Positions 8,881 through 17,167 of a stretch of DNA of 64,000 bases are shown in pieces. The stretch spans positions 62,001 through 126,000 of the forward strand of contig NZ_JBDSPJ010000022.1 in the NCBI RefSeq assembly GCF_039912695.1, in the 5' to 3' direction. Below the pieces are notes generated by a model that was not told the DNA's origin, made no database searches, and was given only the letters and a program-made list of their open reading frames with translations. Every line of letters starts with the position of its first letter. Positions within the stretch are counted from its first letter, which is position 1. The translations under genes and the position numbers were made by a program. The DNA comes from Pseudolysinimonas_A sp039912695. Its GTDB lineage: Bacteria > Actinomycetota > Actinomycetes > Actinomycetales > Microbacteriaceae.

Positions 8881-9345
8881 ATGGCGCGCCCTAAATCCGC
8901 TGCGCTCGACGACGTGTCGAAAGGCATCATCGAGCAGCTACAGCAAGACGGCCGACGCTCGTACGCCGACATCGGCAAGGTCGTGGGGTTGTCAGAAGCA
9001 GCCGTACGCCAACGGGTGCAGAAGCTCACCGAATCCGGCGTCATGCAGGTCGTTGCGGTGACGGATCCGATGCAACTGGGCTTCTACCGCCAGGCGATGA
9101 TCGGCATTCGCGTCACCGGCGACACCACCCGAGTCGCCGAAGAACTGGGCGCGATGGCGTCGGTCGACTACGTCGTGCTCACCGCGGGCAGTTTCGACAT
9201 CCTGGCCGAGGTCGTCTGCGAGAGCGACGACGACCTGATCGAACTGCTCAACCACCGCATCCGTGCTATCTCGGGCGTGATCTCAACCGAGACATTTGTC
9301 TATCTGAAACTGCAGAAGCAGTTCTACAACTGGGGAACTCGGTAG
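8881..9345 (+). CDS. Lrp/AsnC-family transcriptional regulator
   Basis: About 154 residues from ATG 8881; an upstream GTG at 8848 in the same frame would add eleven poorly conserved residues. The N-terminal winged helix-turn-helix (LDDVSKGIIEQLQQDGRRSY, then IGKVVGLSEAAVRQRVQKL) precedes an RAM/ligand-sensing alpha-beta domain. No ribosome-binding site is evident; CATGAT six bases before the ATG may be a weak -10 for a leaderless message. It sits between the divergent aldehyde dehydrogenase and the aminotransferase (26-base gap), so it probably controls these amine-catabolic genes in response to an amino acid or amine. The effector cannot be read from sequence. Confidence 0.92.
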   Translation: MARPKSAALDDVSKGIIEQLQQDGRRSYADIGKVVGLSEAAVRQRVQKLTESGVMQVVAVTDPMQLGFYRQAMIGIRVTGDTTRVAEELGAMASVDYVVLTAGSFDILAEVVCESDDDLIELLNHRIRAISGVISTETFVYLKLQKQFYNWGTR

Positions 9346-9371
9346 CCGCAGGCTACGGGAAGAAGAAGCAC

Positions 9372-10751
9372 GTGACACTGAACGAAGCCGACCTTCAGCA
9401 GAAGGCGAAAGACCACCTCTGGATGCACTTCACGCGGCATTCCGCCGTCGAAGAGAGCGGCGCCCCGATCATCGTCAAGGGCGAGGGTCACCACATCTGG
9501 GACTCGAAGGGCAAGAAGTACATCGACGGCCTCTCCGGCCTGTTCGTCGTCAACGCCGGCCACGGTCGTGACCGTTTGGCGGATGCCGCGGCACGTCAGG
9601 CGAAGGAGCTCGCGTTCTTCCCGATCTGGTCGTACGCCCACCCCGGCGCGATCGAACTCGCCGACCGGCTCGCGAACTACGCCCCGGGCGATCTCAACCG
9701 GGTGTTCTTCTCCACCGGTGGCGGCGAGGCTGTCGAGACCGCGTTCAAGCTCGCCAAGTACTACTGGAAGCTTCAGGGCCGTCCGACGAAGCACAAGGTC
9801 ATTTCCCGGGCGATCGCGTACCACGGCACCCCGCACGGCGCGCTGTCGCTGACCGGTATCCCGGCTATCAAAGAAATGTTTGAACCTCTGGTGCCCGGCG
9901 CCTTCCGGGTACCGAACACCAACTTCTACCGTTCCGACGAGATGGGGTTCACCGGCAAAACCGAGGCCGAGTTCGGACTCTGGGCGGCGAATCGCATCGA
10001 AGAGATGATCCTTTTCGAAGGGCCGGAGACTGTCGCGGCGGTGTTCCTCGAGCCGGTTCAGAACGCTGGTGGATGCTTTCCTCCCCCGCCCGGCTACTTC
10101 AAGCGGGTGCGTGAGATCTGCGACCAGTACGACGTGCTGCTCGTCTCAGACGAGGTGATCTGCGCCTTCGGCCGCATCGGCGAGATGTTCGCCTGCGACG
10201 CCTACGGCTACGTGCCCGACATGATCACCTGTGCCAAGGCGATGACCTCGGGATACTCGCCGATCGGCGCAACGATCGTCTCGGACAGAATCTTCGAACC
10301 GTTCCGCCATGGCTCGACAACGTTCTATCACGGCTACACCTTCGGCGGGCATCCGGTCTCGTCTGCGGTGGCGCTGGAAAACCTCGACATCTTTGAAGAA
10401 GAGAAGCTGCCCGAGCGGGTGCGCGAAAACTCGCCGATTTTCAGGTCAACTCTGGAGAAGCTGAAAGACCTGCCGATCGTGGGTGACGTGCGCGGCGACG
10501 GGTACTTCTTCGGCATCGAACTGGTCAAAGACAAGGCGACCAAGGCGACCTTCGACGACGACGAGTCAGAGCGTCTGCTGCGCGGCTTCCTCTCCAAGGC
10601 GTTGTTCGATGCGGGCCTGTACTGCCGGGCGGATGACCGCGGCGACCCCGTCATCCAACTCGCTCCCCCGCTGACCATTGGGCCGCCAGAGTTCGACGAG
10701 ATCGAGGGCATTCTGCGCGGGGTGTTGACCGAGGCGTGGACTCGACTCTGA
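9372..10751 (+). CDS. Class III PLP-dependent aminotransferase, probably putrescine/diamine-pyruvate type
   Basis: A 459-residue fold-type I aminotransferase. The start is GTG 9372 behind GGAAGAAGAAG. Motifs: FFSTGGGEAVETAFK (PLP phosphate loop), AIAYHGTPHG, LLVSDEVICAFGR (cofactor Asp) and CAKAMTSGYSPIG, with the Schiff-base Lys at residue 289. Length and pattern match the group holding putrescine-pyruvate and beta-alanine-pyruvate aminotransferases. With the neighbouring aldehyde dehydrogenase it would convert putrescine to 4-aminobutanal and on to GABA. It overlaps the downstream oxidoreductase gene by 16 bases. The exact amino donor is uncertain. Confidence 0.9.
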   Translation: MTLNEADLQQKAKDHLWMHFTRHSAVEESGAPIIVKGEGHHIWDSKGKKYIDGLSGLFVVNAGHGRDRLADAAARQAKELAFFPIWSYAHPGAIELADRLANYAPGDLNRVFFSTGGGEAVETAFKLAKYYWKLQGRPTKHKVISRAIAYHGTPHGALSLTGIPAIKEMFEPLVPGAFRVPNTNFYRSDEMGFTGKTEAEFGLWAANRIEEMILFEGPETVAAVFLEPVQNAGGCFPPPPGYFKRVREICDQYDVLLVSDEVICAFGRIGEMFACDAYGYVPDMITCAKAMTSGYSPIGATIVSDRIFEPFRHGSTTFYHGYTFGGHPVSSAVALENLDIFEEEKLPERVRENSPIFRSTLEKLKDLPIVGDVRGDGYFFGIELVKDKATKATFDDDESERLLRGFLSKALFDAGLYCRADDRGDPVIQLAPPLTIGPPEFDEIEGILRGVLTEAWTRL

Positions 10752-12175
10752 ACGCTGCCGACCCTTCCGCCTTAGATCCATCTAGGGCGGGTTGGACCCC
10801 CGGCCGAGAGGGTCCAACCGCGCATGGATCCCTCTATGGCGGCCTGTCGTTCTGGCACGAGACCGTCGGCGACCTCGCCCCACGGGCGGCACTCGACGGC
10901 GACACCCAGGCTGATGTCGCGATCGTGGGGGGCGGCCTGACCGGGCTGTGGACGGCGTGGTACCTGCTGGAGCGCGATCCGACGCTGCGCATTGTCGTGC
11001 TCGAGAAGGAGATCGCCGGGTTCGGCGCCTCGGGACGCAACGGCGGCTGGTGTTCGGCACTTTTTCCCCGCTCGACGGCGTCGCTCGAGAAGGCGCACGG
11101 CCGCGACGCCGCCCTCGCGATGCGGCGGGCGATGATCGAGACCGTCGACGAGGTCGGCCGGATGTCGAAGCTGATTCCCTGCGACTACGCCAAAGGGGGC
11201 ACGATTGCCTACGCAAGGTCCCGTGTTCAAGAGCGGGCCGCGCGGGCCGAGATCGTCGAAGCCCAGCGCTACGGCGTCGATGACCTCGGATGGCGTGGTG
11301 CCGACGCGGTGCACGCTGCGGGAGCGCTGGGGGCGGCCTTCGATCGCAACTGTGCGCGCATCCATCCGGCGAAACTCGTCCGCGGGCTGGCTGCGGCCCT
11401 CGAGTCCCGTGGCGTGCGAGTTTTGGAACAGACCGAAGTGCTGCGCGTCGACCCGGGTGTCGTGACCACCACCCGCGGTCTCGTTCGCGCCGACAAGATT
11501 GTCGTGGCGACTGAGGGGTATACCGCGACGTTGCCGCAGTCGCACCGCCGCATCCTGCCGCTGTACTCGTTGATGATCGCGACCGAGCCGCTACCGGATA
11601 CTTTCTGGGACGCGATCGGAATCCCGCATGGCGCGACGTTCACCGACTACCGCCACCTGCTGATCTACGGGCAACGCACCGCCGACAACCGGTTCGCGTT
11701 CGGTGGCCGCGGTGCTCGCTATCACTGGGGCAGCGCCATCCAGCCGCAGTACGACCGCTCCCCTCGCGTATTCGAGCACCTGCGTCGCGCGCTCGTCGAC
11801 CTATTTCCGTCGGCGGCCGAGGCCGCGGTCACCCATCGCTGGGGTGGACCGCTCGGGGTCCCTCGGGACTGGCACGCGGCCGTGACCTATGACAGCGCCA
11901 CTCGGATCGGGCGCGCCGGAGGGTACGTCGGCGACGGGCTGTCGACCACGAACCTGGCCGGGCGCACCCTCGCCGACCTGCTCACCGATGCCGACACCCA
12001 GCTCACTCGGTTGCCCTGGGTCGGGCACCACTCCCCGTCCTGGGAGCCCGAACCCTTGCGGTTCCTCGGAGCGAATGCGGGGATGCTCGCGATGACCGCT
12101 GCCGACCTCGAAGAGCGCGTCACGCGTCGACCTTCGGTGATCGCGAAGGTGATGGGTCCGCTGGTCGGCCACTAG
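10736..12175 (+). CDS. FAD-dependent amine/amino acid oxidoreductase (DAO family)
   Basis: A 479-residue protein with an FAD-binding Rossmann motif VAIVGGGLTG (61-70), acidic strand end at Glu90, and GASGRNGGW (98-106) as in PuuB-like gamma-glutamylputrescine oxidases and related sarcosine/glycine oxidases. The C-terminal part has GYVGDGLSTTNLAG, which closes the FAD site. GTG 10736 lies inside the end of the aminotransferase gene (16-base overlap), showing co-expression. Probable role: oxidative deamination of a polyamine or N-substituted amino acid. The first ~35 residues are not conserved-looking, so the true start could be somewhat later. Confidence 0.87.
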   Translation: MDSTLNAADPSALDPSRAGWTPGREGPTAHGSLYGGLSFWHETVGDLAPRAALDGDTQADVAIVGGGLTGLWTAWYLLERDPTLRIVVLEKEIAGFGASGRNGGWCSALFPRSTASLEKAHGRDAALAMRRAMIETVDEVGRMSKLIPCDYAKGGTIAYARSRVQERAARAEIVEAQRYGVDDLGWRGADAVHAAGALGAAFDRNCARIHPAKLVRGLAAALESRGVRVLEQTEVLRVDPGVVTTTRGLVRADKIVVATEGYTATLPQSHRRILPLYSLMIATEPLPDTFWDAIGIPHGATFTDYRHLLIYGQRTADNRFAFGGRGARYHWGSAIQPQYDRSPRVFEHLRRALVDLFPSAAEAAVTHRWGGPLGVPRDWHAAVTYDSATRIGRAGGYVGDGLSTTNLAGRTLADLLTDADTQLTRLPWVGHHSPSWEPEPLRFLGANAGMLAMTAADLEERVTRRPSVIAKVMGPLVGH

Positions 12176-12220
12176 CGATACGCCCGTCGTCAATCCCCTG
12201 GCCACCCGCAGTTCGGTGAG

Positions 12221-12226
12221 TAGCGT
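12221..12226 (+). promoter_or_regulatory. Candidate -10 element (TAGCGT) before tspO
   Basis: TAGCGT is followed by six bases and ATG 12233, consistent with a leaderless transcript; the six bases also contain AGGGG, too close to the ATG for a normal ribosome-binding site. Confidence 0.45.
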
Positions 12227-12232
12227 CAGGGG

Positions 12233-12730
12233 ATGAGCAGACTGAAGTCAGCCCTCGTCCTGGTCGCTTTTCTGGCGATCGCGTATGGCGTCGCGGCGTT
12301 CGGCACCATCGCCACCATCACCCACGTCGACGGCTGGTACGCCGATGCCGAGAAGGCATCGTGGAGTCCGCCCAACCTGCTCTTCGGCCCGGTCTGGACC
12401 GTCCTGTACGCGCTGATGGCCGTTGCTGCTTGGCTGGTCTGGCGCGAACGCGGGACGACGGATGTGCGCCGCCCGCTCACGATCTATGTCATCCAGCTCG
12501 CCCTGAATGCGATCTGGACTCCCCTGTTCTTCGCCCTCTACCCGGTGGTCGGGGTCGCCGCTCTGTGGGCGGCACTCGCCGTGATCGTCGCACTCGACGT
12601 CTTCGTGCTGCTGACGATGCTCGCGTTCTGGCGCGTGAAGAGGGTCGCAGCGGTGCTCCTCATCCCCTACTGGGCATGGGTGCTGTTCGCCACGACCCTC
12701 AACGTCGCCATTGCGGTGCTGCAGTCCTAG
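12233..12730 (+). CDS. tspO: TspO/MBR (translocator protein) family membrane protein
   Basis: 165 residues with five predicted membrane helices, the usual length for bacterial TspO. Signature segments are present: WSPPNLLFGPVWTVLYALM after the first helix, NAIWTPLFF in the middle and YWAWVLFATTLN in the last helix. Family members bind porphyrins and other hydrophobic ligands and are tied to stress and tetrapyrrole handling. It stands alone, converging on the MFS gene with a six-base gap. Function beyond family membership is not evident. Confidence 0.93.
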   Translation: MSRLKSALVLVAFLAIAYGVAAFGTIATITHVDGWYADAEKASWSPPNLLFGPVWTVLYALMAVAAWLVWRERGTTDVRRPLTIYVIQLALNAIWTPLFFALYPVVGVAALWAALAVIVALDVFVLLTMLAFWRVKRVAAVLLIPYWAWVLFATTLNVAIAVLQS

Positions 12731-12736
12731 TTCGCG

Positions 12737-14284
12737 TTAGTCGGCAGTGACTGCCGGCGGCGCACCGTAGGCCGCGACCTTCTTCGGCAGGGCAAAGACC
12801 AGGAAGAACGCGGCGACCGCAAACGCGGCGCTGGTGCCGAGCGCGAAGGTCGCAGCGTGCGTGAATCCCGTCGCAATATCGGCGGGAGTCGGCGGCCCGG
12901 CGACCGACGACGTGATGTCGAGAGTGCCAAACAGCACGCTGCCGATGACCGCGATGCCGATCGCGCTTCCCACCCGCTGAGCGGTTCCGACCACTCCGGA
13001 TGCGGCGCCCGCCTCGGTGCGGTCGACTGTCGCGACAATGAACTGCGCGTTCGGGGCGATGAAGAAGCCCGAGCCGATGCCGCCGAGGGCGAGCGGTCCC
13101 AGCAGTTCCCAGTTGGTCAGGTCGGCGGCGGGCACGAGGAGCACGACGAGCCACGTTCCGATCAACCCGAGAGCAACCAAGCCCGTTCCGAGTGAAAGCA
13201 CGTTTCGTCCGAGGCGGTCAGTGAGTCGAGAGCCGAGCGTCGCGCCGACCAGAACCCCGAGGGCGAACGGCATCGTCACAAGCCCCGACTCGAGGGCTGA
13301 GTGGCCGAGACCGGCCTGCCACATGATCGAGATCGTGAAGAAGATGCTCGTGAAGGCCGCGAAGAACACCAGGGCGAGAATCGTGCCGCCGGTGAACGAC
13401 GCATGCGAGAACAGTCGCGGAGGCACCACCGGGAACGCTCCACGGCTGGCGACACCACGCTCCCACAGGGCGAACACGGCGAGCAGAACGACGCCGGCCG
13501 AGAGGGAGAGATAGGTCCACAGCGGCCACCCCTCGTCTTGTCCCTGGATGAGAGGTACCAGGATCGCAACGAGCGACCCCGCGAGCAGGAGGACACCGAT
13601 CAGGTCGAGCCCGGACTTGCCGTGGGCTTCTGCACCCGAAGGCACGAAGAACAGCGCTGCCACGACCGCGATCACGCCGATCGGGATGTTGACGAAGAAG
13701 ATCGAGCGCCAGCCATCCTGATCGCCGAGCGCCTGAATCAGCAGCCCTCCGACCAATGGTCCGGCGGCGGTCGAGACCCCGATCACCACTCCCAGTACGG
13801 CGAACGCCTTGGCGCGAACGCGCGGCGGAAACATGAGCTGGATGAGGGCTGTCACCGCGGGGAAGAAGATGCCGCCAAAGAGACCCTGGGCGACGCGAGC
13901 GATGATCAGCTGGGTTGAGTCGTTGGAGAGACCACAGGCGAGGCTCGCGATCGTGAACCCGGCGAGCCCGACCAGGAAGACCCACTTGTGACCGATGCGG
14001 TCGCCGATACGCCCTGCCGGGATGAGCGCGAGACCGAACGCGAGCGCGTAGCCCGAGATGATCCACGACAGGGTCGCCTCGGAAGCTCCCCCGGTCGCCG
14101 AATCGAGGCTGGTGCGGATGGTGGGCAGTGCGACGTTCACGATCGAGTTGTCGATCATGCTCATCGCCACTCCCGCCAACAGGATCGCGAGTGCGATCCA
14201 GGTTCGACGCGGAACGCTGGTCGCGGCGGCGTGAGGCTTCAGTACCGAGGTGGTCTTCAGTACCGAGGCGGCAGGGTCAGTCAC
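12737..14284 (-). CDS. MFS multidrug exporter, DHA2 (EmrB/QacA) type
   Basis: 515 residues with about 14 hydrophobic helices. Early motifs SMIDNSIVNVALPTI (helix 1, motif D1-like) and PAGRIGDRIGHKWVF (loop 2-3, motif A) are characteristic of drug:proton antiporters of the 14-helix family. GTG 14284 lies inside the end of the PadR gene (8-base overlap). The N-terminal tail contains an in-frame 18-base duplication giving a repeated SVLK unit. Coupled to a PadR repressor upstream, it is probably induced by the compound it exports, which is unknown. Confidence 0.92.
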   Translation of the reverse strand: MTDPAASVLKTTSVLKPHAAATSVPRRTWIALAILLAGVAMSMIDNSIVNVALPTIRTSLDSATGGASEATLSWIISGYALAFGLALIPAGRIGDRIGHKWVFLVGLAGFTIASLACGLSNDSTQLIIARVAQGLFGGIFFPAVTALIQLMFPPRVRAKAFAVLGVVIGVSTAAGPLVGGLLIQALGDQDGWRSIFFVNIPIGVIAVVAALFFVPSGAEAHGKSGLDLIGVLLLAGSLVAILVPLIQGQDEGWPLWTYLSLSAGVVLLAVFALWERGVASRGAFPVVPPRLFSHASFTGGTILALVFFAAFTSIFFTISIMWQAGLGHSALESGLVTMPFALGVLVGATLGSRLTDRLGRNVLSLGTGLVALGLIGTWLVVLLVPAADLTNWELLGPLALGGIGSGFFIAPNAQFIVATVDRTEAGAASGVVGTAQRVGSAIGIAVIGSVLFGTLDITSSVAGPPTPADIATGFTHAATFALGTSAAFAVAAFFLVFALPKKVAAYGAPPAVTAD

Positions 14285-14849
14285 GGGGTGTGTCCTTTCG
14301 GGAGGCTTCGTCGGCGAGCAATTCGGGGAGTTTCTTCAGGAGGTCGTCGTGCCACGCGATCTCGGCACGGATGCGGGCGGTGCGGTGCGTCATCACAACG
14401 CGTTCCAACGGGGTGAGGTACTGGTCGATGCCGCGGTGATGCGCGTCGGTTTCGGTGAGCAAGGTCCGCAGGTTCGCCGCCCGTGTCTCAAGCAGTGCGG
14501 GGATCTCGTCGAGCCGATGGCGATCAAGTCGCGAAATCGCGAGGTCGACCGGGTCGGCTCGTTGGACTATCTCGCTGAATGCCTCGAGTCGGAGGGCGGT
14601 GAGTGCGACGCGGCCTTCAGACGTGATGCCCCAGATCTGTCGTTCTGGGTAGGAGCCGATCTGCTCGACGCGGACTTCTTCGATGAGACCTTCGGCCGCC
14701 ATCCGCTTGATCGCGCCGTACAGGGCGCCGACCGTGATGTCGGTCCACTCATCGATGTGCTCTTTCTCGGCCAGCTGCTTGAGCTGGTGGCCATGCGTCT
14801 CTCCGCCGTCGGCAAGCGCCGCGAGGATGAACAACCGAATCGACGACAC
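14277..14849 (-). CDS. PadR-family transcriptional regulator
   Basis: 190 residues. N-terminal winged helix with ILAALADGGETHGHQLKQ and the VGALYGAIKRMAAEGLIEE recognition region, followed by a helical C-terminal dimerisation domain of the Vir/PadR-s2 type. It starts with GTG 14849 and overlaps the exporter gene by 8 bases, so it most likely represses its own operon with the exporter and is released by a small hydrophobic ligand. No clear PadR operator was found in the 95-base upstream gap, which is mostly tandem repeat. Confidence 0.92.
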   Translation of the reverse strand: MSSIRLFILAALADGGETHGHQLKQLAEKEHIDEWTDITVGALYGAIKRMAAEGLIEEVRVEQIGSYPERQIWGITSEGRVALTALRLEAFSEIVQRADPVDLAISRLDRHRLDEIPALLETRAANLRTLLTETDAHHRGIDQYLTPLERVVMTHRTARIRAEIAWHDDLLKKLPELLADEASRKDTPRD

Positions 14850-14895
14850 GCGACTACTCTCGCACGACTAGTCGGGCGAAAGCAATTCGGGTGCG

Positions 14896-14955
14896 GCGAA
14901 TCAGGGCGAGGCGAATCAGGGCGAGGCGACTCAGGGCGAGCGACTCAGATGCGGC
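14896..14955. repeat. 15-base tandem repeat at the 3' end of the acetyltransferase gene
   Basis: Units at 14896-14910 and 14911-14925 are identical, 14926-14940 differs by one base, and a degenerate fourth unit holds the real stop codon (14945-14947). Read on the minus strand, the downstream units carry further TGA triplets. Confidence 0.85.
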
Positions 14956-15457
14956 GAGTGAGCCGCACAGCGCCATCATCCTGAACGCCACTGACGCTGA
15001 AACCCAGTCGCTTAAAACCGAGCCGCTCAAGCAAGCGCAGCGAATCGTGATTCTCGGCCTCGACCATCGCCACCAGCTCGGTCAAACCGAGGGACGGGAC
15101 GGCGGCCTCGATCATCGTGCGCACCGCCTCGGAGGCGAGTCCGTGCCCCCAGCGGTCGCGACGGATCACGTAGCCGATTTCGGCCGTCGTAGCGTCCTCT
15201 CGCTTGAGCAGAACCTCGCCGATGACCACGCCAGTGGTACGTTCGACGATCGCGCGTACGATCCACTCCCCCGACTCACGCGCGACGACTTGGCCGAGTT
15301 TGCGCTCGAGTGCCACCGCCGTCTCGTCGCGGGTACGAACCGGCCACGGGATGTAGCGGATGACCTCCGCATCACTGTGAAACACCAGAAGGTCGTCGAG
15401 ATCATCGACGCGATGGGTGCGCAGCTCGAGCCGCTCGGAGAGCAGCGGATCGGGCAA
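14945..15457 (-). CDS. GNAT-family N-acetyltransferase (RimJ/RimL type)
   Basis: About 170 residues if TTG 15457 is used. The acetyl-CoA fold is clear: LSERLELRTHRVDD at the N-terminus, GVVIGEVLLKRE, IGYVIRRDRWGHGLASEAV (pyrophosphate loop region), and ENHDSLRLLERLGFKRLG near the end, as in ribosomal-protein or aminoglycoside acetyltransferases. The frame is open up to a GTG at 15556, but those 33 codons overlap the aldo/keto reductase gene by 79 bases and look Arg-rich and unconserved. TTG 15457 places LSERLELR right after the start as is usual; it lacks a ribosome-binding site, so the start remains uncertain. Substrate unknown. Confidence 0.82.
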   Translation of the reverse strand: MPDPLLSERLELRTHRVDDLDDLLVFHSDAEVIRYIPWPVRTRDETAVALERKLGQVVARESGEWIVRAIVERTTGVVIGEVLLKREDATTAEIGYVIRRDRWGHGLASEAVRTMIEAAVPSLGLTELVAMVEAENHDSLRLLERLGFKRLGFSVSGVQDDGAVRLTRRI

Positions 15458-15477
15458 CGCCCAGGGTTCGTTCAGCG

Positions 15478-16458
15478 TTAGCTCTCGTCGATCGGCGCTG
15501 CGGGCGGCTCGAAGAAGGAGTCGACCTCGTCGAGGTCGGCGGGCGTCGGGCGCCACGCATCCCCGGCGATCGCGTTGGCTCGAATCTGCTCGGGCCTCGT
15601 CGCCCCGGCGATCACGCTCGACAGGTACGGCTTCGACAGCAGCCAGCCGAAGGTGGCGCCGAGGATGTCAACGCCACGCTCGCGCGCAAAGGCAACGTAC
15701 GCCTCGATCTCGTCCCACGGGGCACTCTCGTGCACCTCGGGGCGCTGCCGGCCAATCCGAGTGTCGGCGGGAATCTCGGTGCGCGAGAACTTGCCGGTGA
15801 ACAGGCCATTCGCGAGCGGAAAGTACGGAAGGAATCCCATGCCGAGTTCTTCGACGGCAGGCAGCACCTCAAGTTCGGCGTCGCGCGCGAGGAGGCTGTA
15901 GTGGTTTTGCGCGGAGACGAAGCGCGCCGTCCCGAGCCCGGTCGCCGCAGCATCCGCGTCGCGGAGTTGCGCGGCGTCGAAGTTCGAGTTGCCGATCGCC
16001 CGCACCTTGCCCTCGGTGACGAGTTCGTCGAGCGCCGCGAGAGTCTCGGCGATCGGCGTCGCCGGGTCGGGAGTGTGCATCTGGTACAGGTCGATGTGGT
16101 CGGTGTCGAGTCGGCGCAGGGACCCCTCGACGGCGGCTCGGATGTAGGCGCGCGACCCTTTCGCCCCGACTTCCTCAAGCCCGCTGCCCATCCCGGAGTG
16201 GCCGAACTTGGTCGCGATGACCGCTTCGCCGCGCACCCCCTTGAGCGCGACACCGAGTCGCGTCTCACTCAAGCCGTACTCGGCGCCGTAGACATCCGCC
16301 GTGTCGAAGAAGGTGACCCCGGCGTTGAGAGCGGCGTGGATGACCGCGTCGGTGCCCTCTTGCTCGAAGGTCAGCGCTCCGGGGCGGCCGAGGTTGTTAC
16401 ACCCGAGTCCCACCACGGAGACAGTGAGATCAGAACGGCCCAGACGTCGTGTTTCCAT
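15478..16458 (-). CDS. Aldo/keto reductase
   Basis: 326 residues, full length for the NADPH-dependent aldo/keto reductase superfamily (TIM barrel). The catalytic tetrad is in place: Asp52 and Tyr57 in FFDTADVYG, Lys84 in IATKFG, and His in LYQMHTPD. C-terminal IAGATRPEQIRANA matches the cofactor-binding end. It is like the YajO/general stress type of the family. ATG 16458 has a TAGGCT hexamer ending seven bases upstream, so the mRNA is probably leaderless. Substrate cannot be told. Confidence 0.93.
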   Translation of the reverse strand: METRRLGRSDLTVSVVGLGCNNLGRPGALTFEQEGTDAVIHAALNAGVTFFDTADVYGAEYGLSETRLGVALKGVRGEAVIATKFGHSGMGSGLEEVGAKGSRAYIRAAVEGSLRRLDTDHIDLYQMHTPDPATPIAETLAALDELVTEGKVRAIGNSNFDAAQLRDADAAATGLGTARFVSAQNHYSLLARDAELEVLPAVEELGMGFLPYFPLANGLFTGKFSRTEIPADTRIGRQRPEVHESAPWDEIEAYVAFARERGVDILGATFGWLLSKPYLSSVIAGATRPEQIRANAIAGDAWRPTPADLDEVDSFFEPPAAPIDES

Positions 16459-16464
16459 CTGCTC

Positions 16465-16470
16465 AGCCTA
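16465..16470 (-). promoter_or_regulatory. Candidate -10 element (TAGGCT) for the aldo/keto reductase
   Basis: Minus strand: TAGGCT, six bases, ATG 16458. Leaderless arrangement without ribosome-binding site. Confidence 0.5.
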
Positions 16471-16551
16471 GGCAGCGTCCTCCCCAAGCGCTGTGCGTAG
16501 GGCGTTCTGCGCGGTGTCCGATTCCCGCGAGTCGGTGTCGCGCCTCCGGTC

Positions 16552-16557
16552 TACGCT
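16552..16557 (+). promoter_or_regulatory. Candidate -10 element (TACGCT) before the methyltransferase gene
   Basis: TACGCT is followed by seven bases and ATG 16565; this supports the shorter start of the downstream gene. Confidence 0.45.
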
Positions 16558-16564
16558 CGAAATC

Positions 16565-17161
16565 ATGAAGACCGTCACCCCCGCTCCCGCAAGCCTGGCT
16601 CCCGTATCCCTACGGCGGATGCCGAGCCCGATCGGGCGCATCGAAATCGTCGGCGACGGTGCCGCCGTCGTGTCGCTCTCGATCGAGAGTGATGGCACGC
16701 TCCCCCACGACGAGCTTGCCGAAACCTCCGATGCGACTCTCGACCGGGCGGTCGCCCAACTCGATGAGTATTTCGCCGGCCACCGCCACGACTTCGATGT
16801 TCCGGTGAACCTGGCCGGCACGGCGTTCCAACTCTCAGTGTGGGAGCAACTCGTCGACCTGGAGTGGGGCGAAGTCGTGTCCTACGGTGACCTCGGCCGC
16901 GGAACGGGCCGCGCCGCCGCGGGCCGAGCCGTGGGCGGCGCCGTCGGTGCGAATCCCGTGCCGATCATCGTGCCGTGTCACCGGGTTCTCGGCAGCGACG
17001 GCACGATCACCGGCTACAGCGGGGGTGAGGGCATCCCGACGAAGTCTTGGCTGCTCGCGCACGAGGGAATTGCGCACAAAGTTCCGCGGGGAACACCGGC
17101 GTTTGGGAGCGCAGCAACCCGAGGAGCAGCGACTCTCGATGACGCGATGTTCGGCAGCTGA
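16565..17161 (+). CDS. ogt: Methylated-DNA--protein-cysteine S-methyltransferase
   Basis: 198 residues from ATG 16565, the start supported by a TACGCT element; a further in-frame ATG at 16493 would add 24 residues. Family hallmarks: FQLSVWEQLVDLEWGEVVSYGDL, RAVGGAVGANPVPIIVPCHRVLG with the methyl-accepting Cys138 in PCHR, and the GYSGGEGIPTKSWLLAHE end. It removes O6-methylguanine adducts by suicide transfer. The 3-methyladenine glycosylase gene follows after six bases, making a small alkylation-repair unit. The C-terminal ~25 residues extend past the usual end of the domain. Confidence 0.93.
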   Translation: MKTVTPAPASLAPVSLRRMPSPIGRIEIVGDGAAVVSLSIESDGTLPHDELAETSDATLDRAVAQLDEYFAGHRHDFDVPVNLAGTAFQLSVWEQLVDLEWGEVVSYGDLGRGTGRAAAGRAVGGAVGANPVPIIVPCHRVLGSDGTITGYSGGEGIPTKSWLLAHEGIAHKVPRGTPAFGSAATRGAATLDDAMFGS

Positions 17162-17167
17162 GCACGC

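Noticed and set aside
14896..14955. CRISPR-like array
   Set aside because: Units are directly adjacent with no spacers and only 15 bases long; no cas genes anywhere in the window. The same applies to 29490-29535 and 51057-51120.
15458..15556. N-terminal 33 codons of the acetyltransferase reading from GTG 15556
   Set aside because: Overlaps the aldo/keto reductase by 79 bases, is Arg-rich and does not look like a GNAT start; kept only as an alternative.
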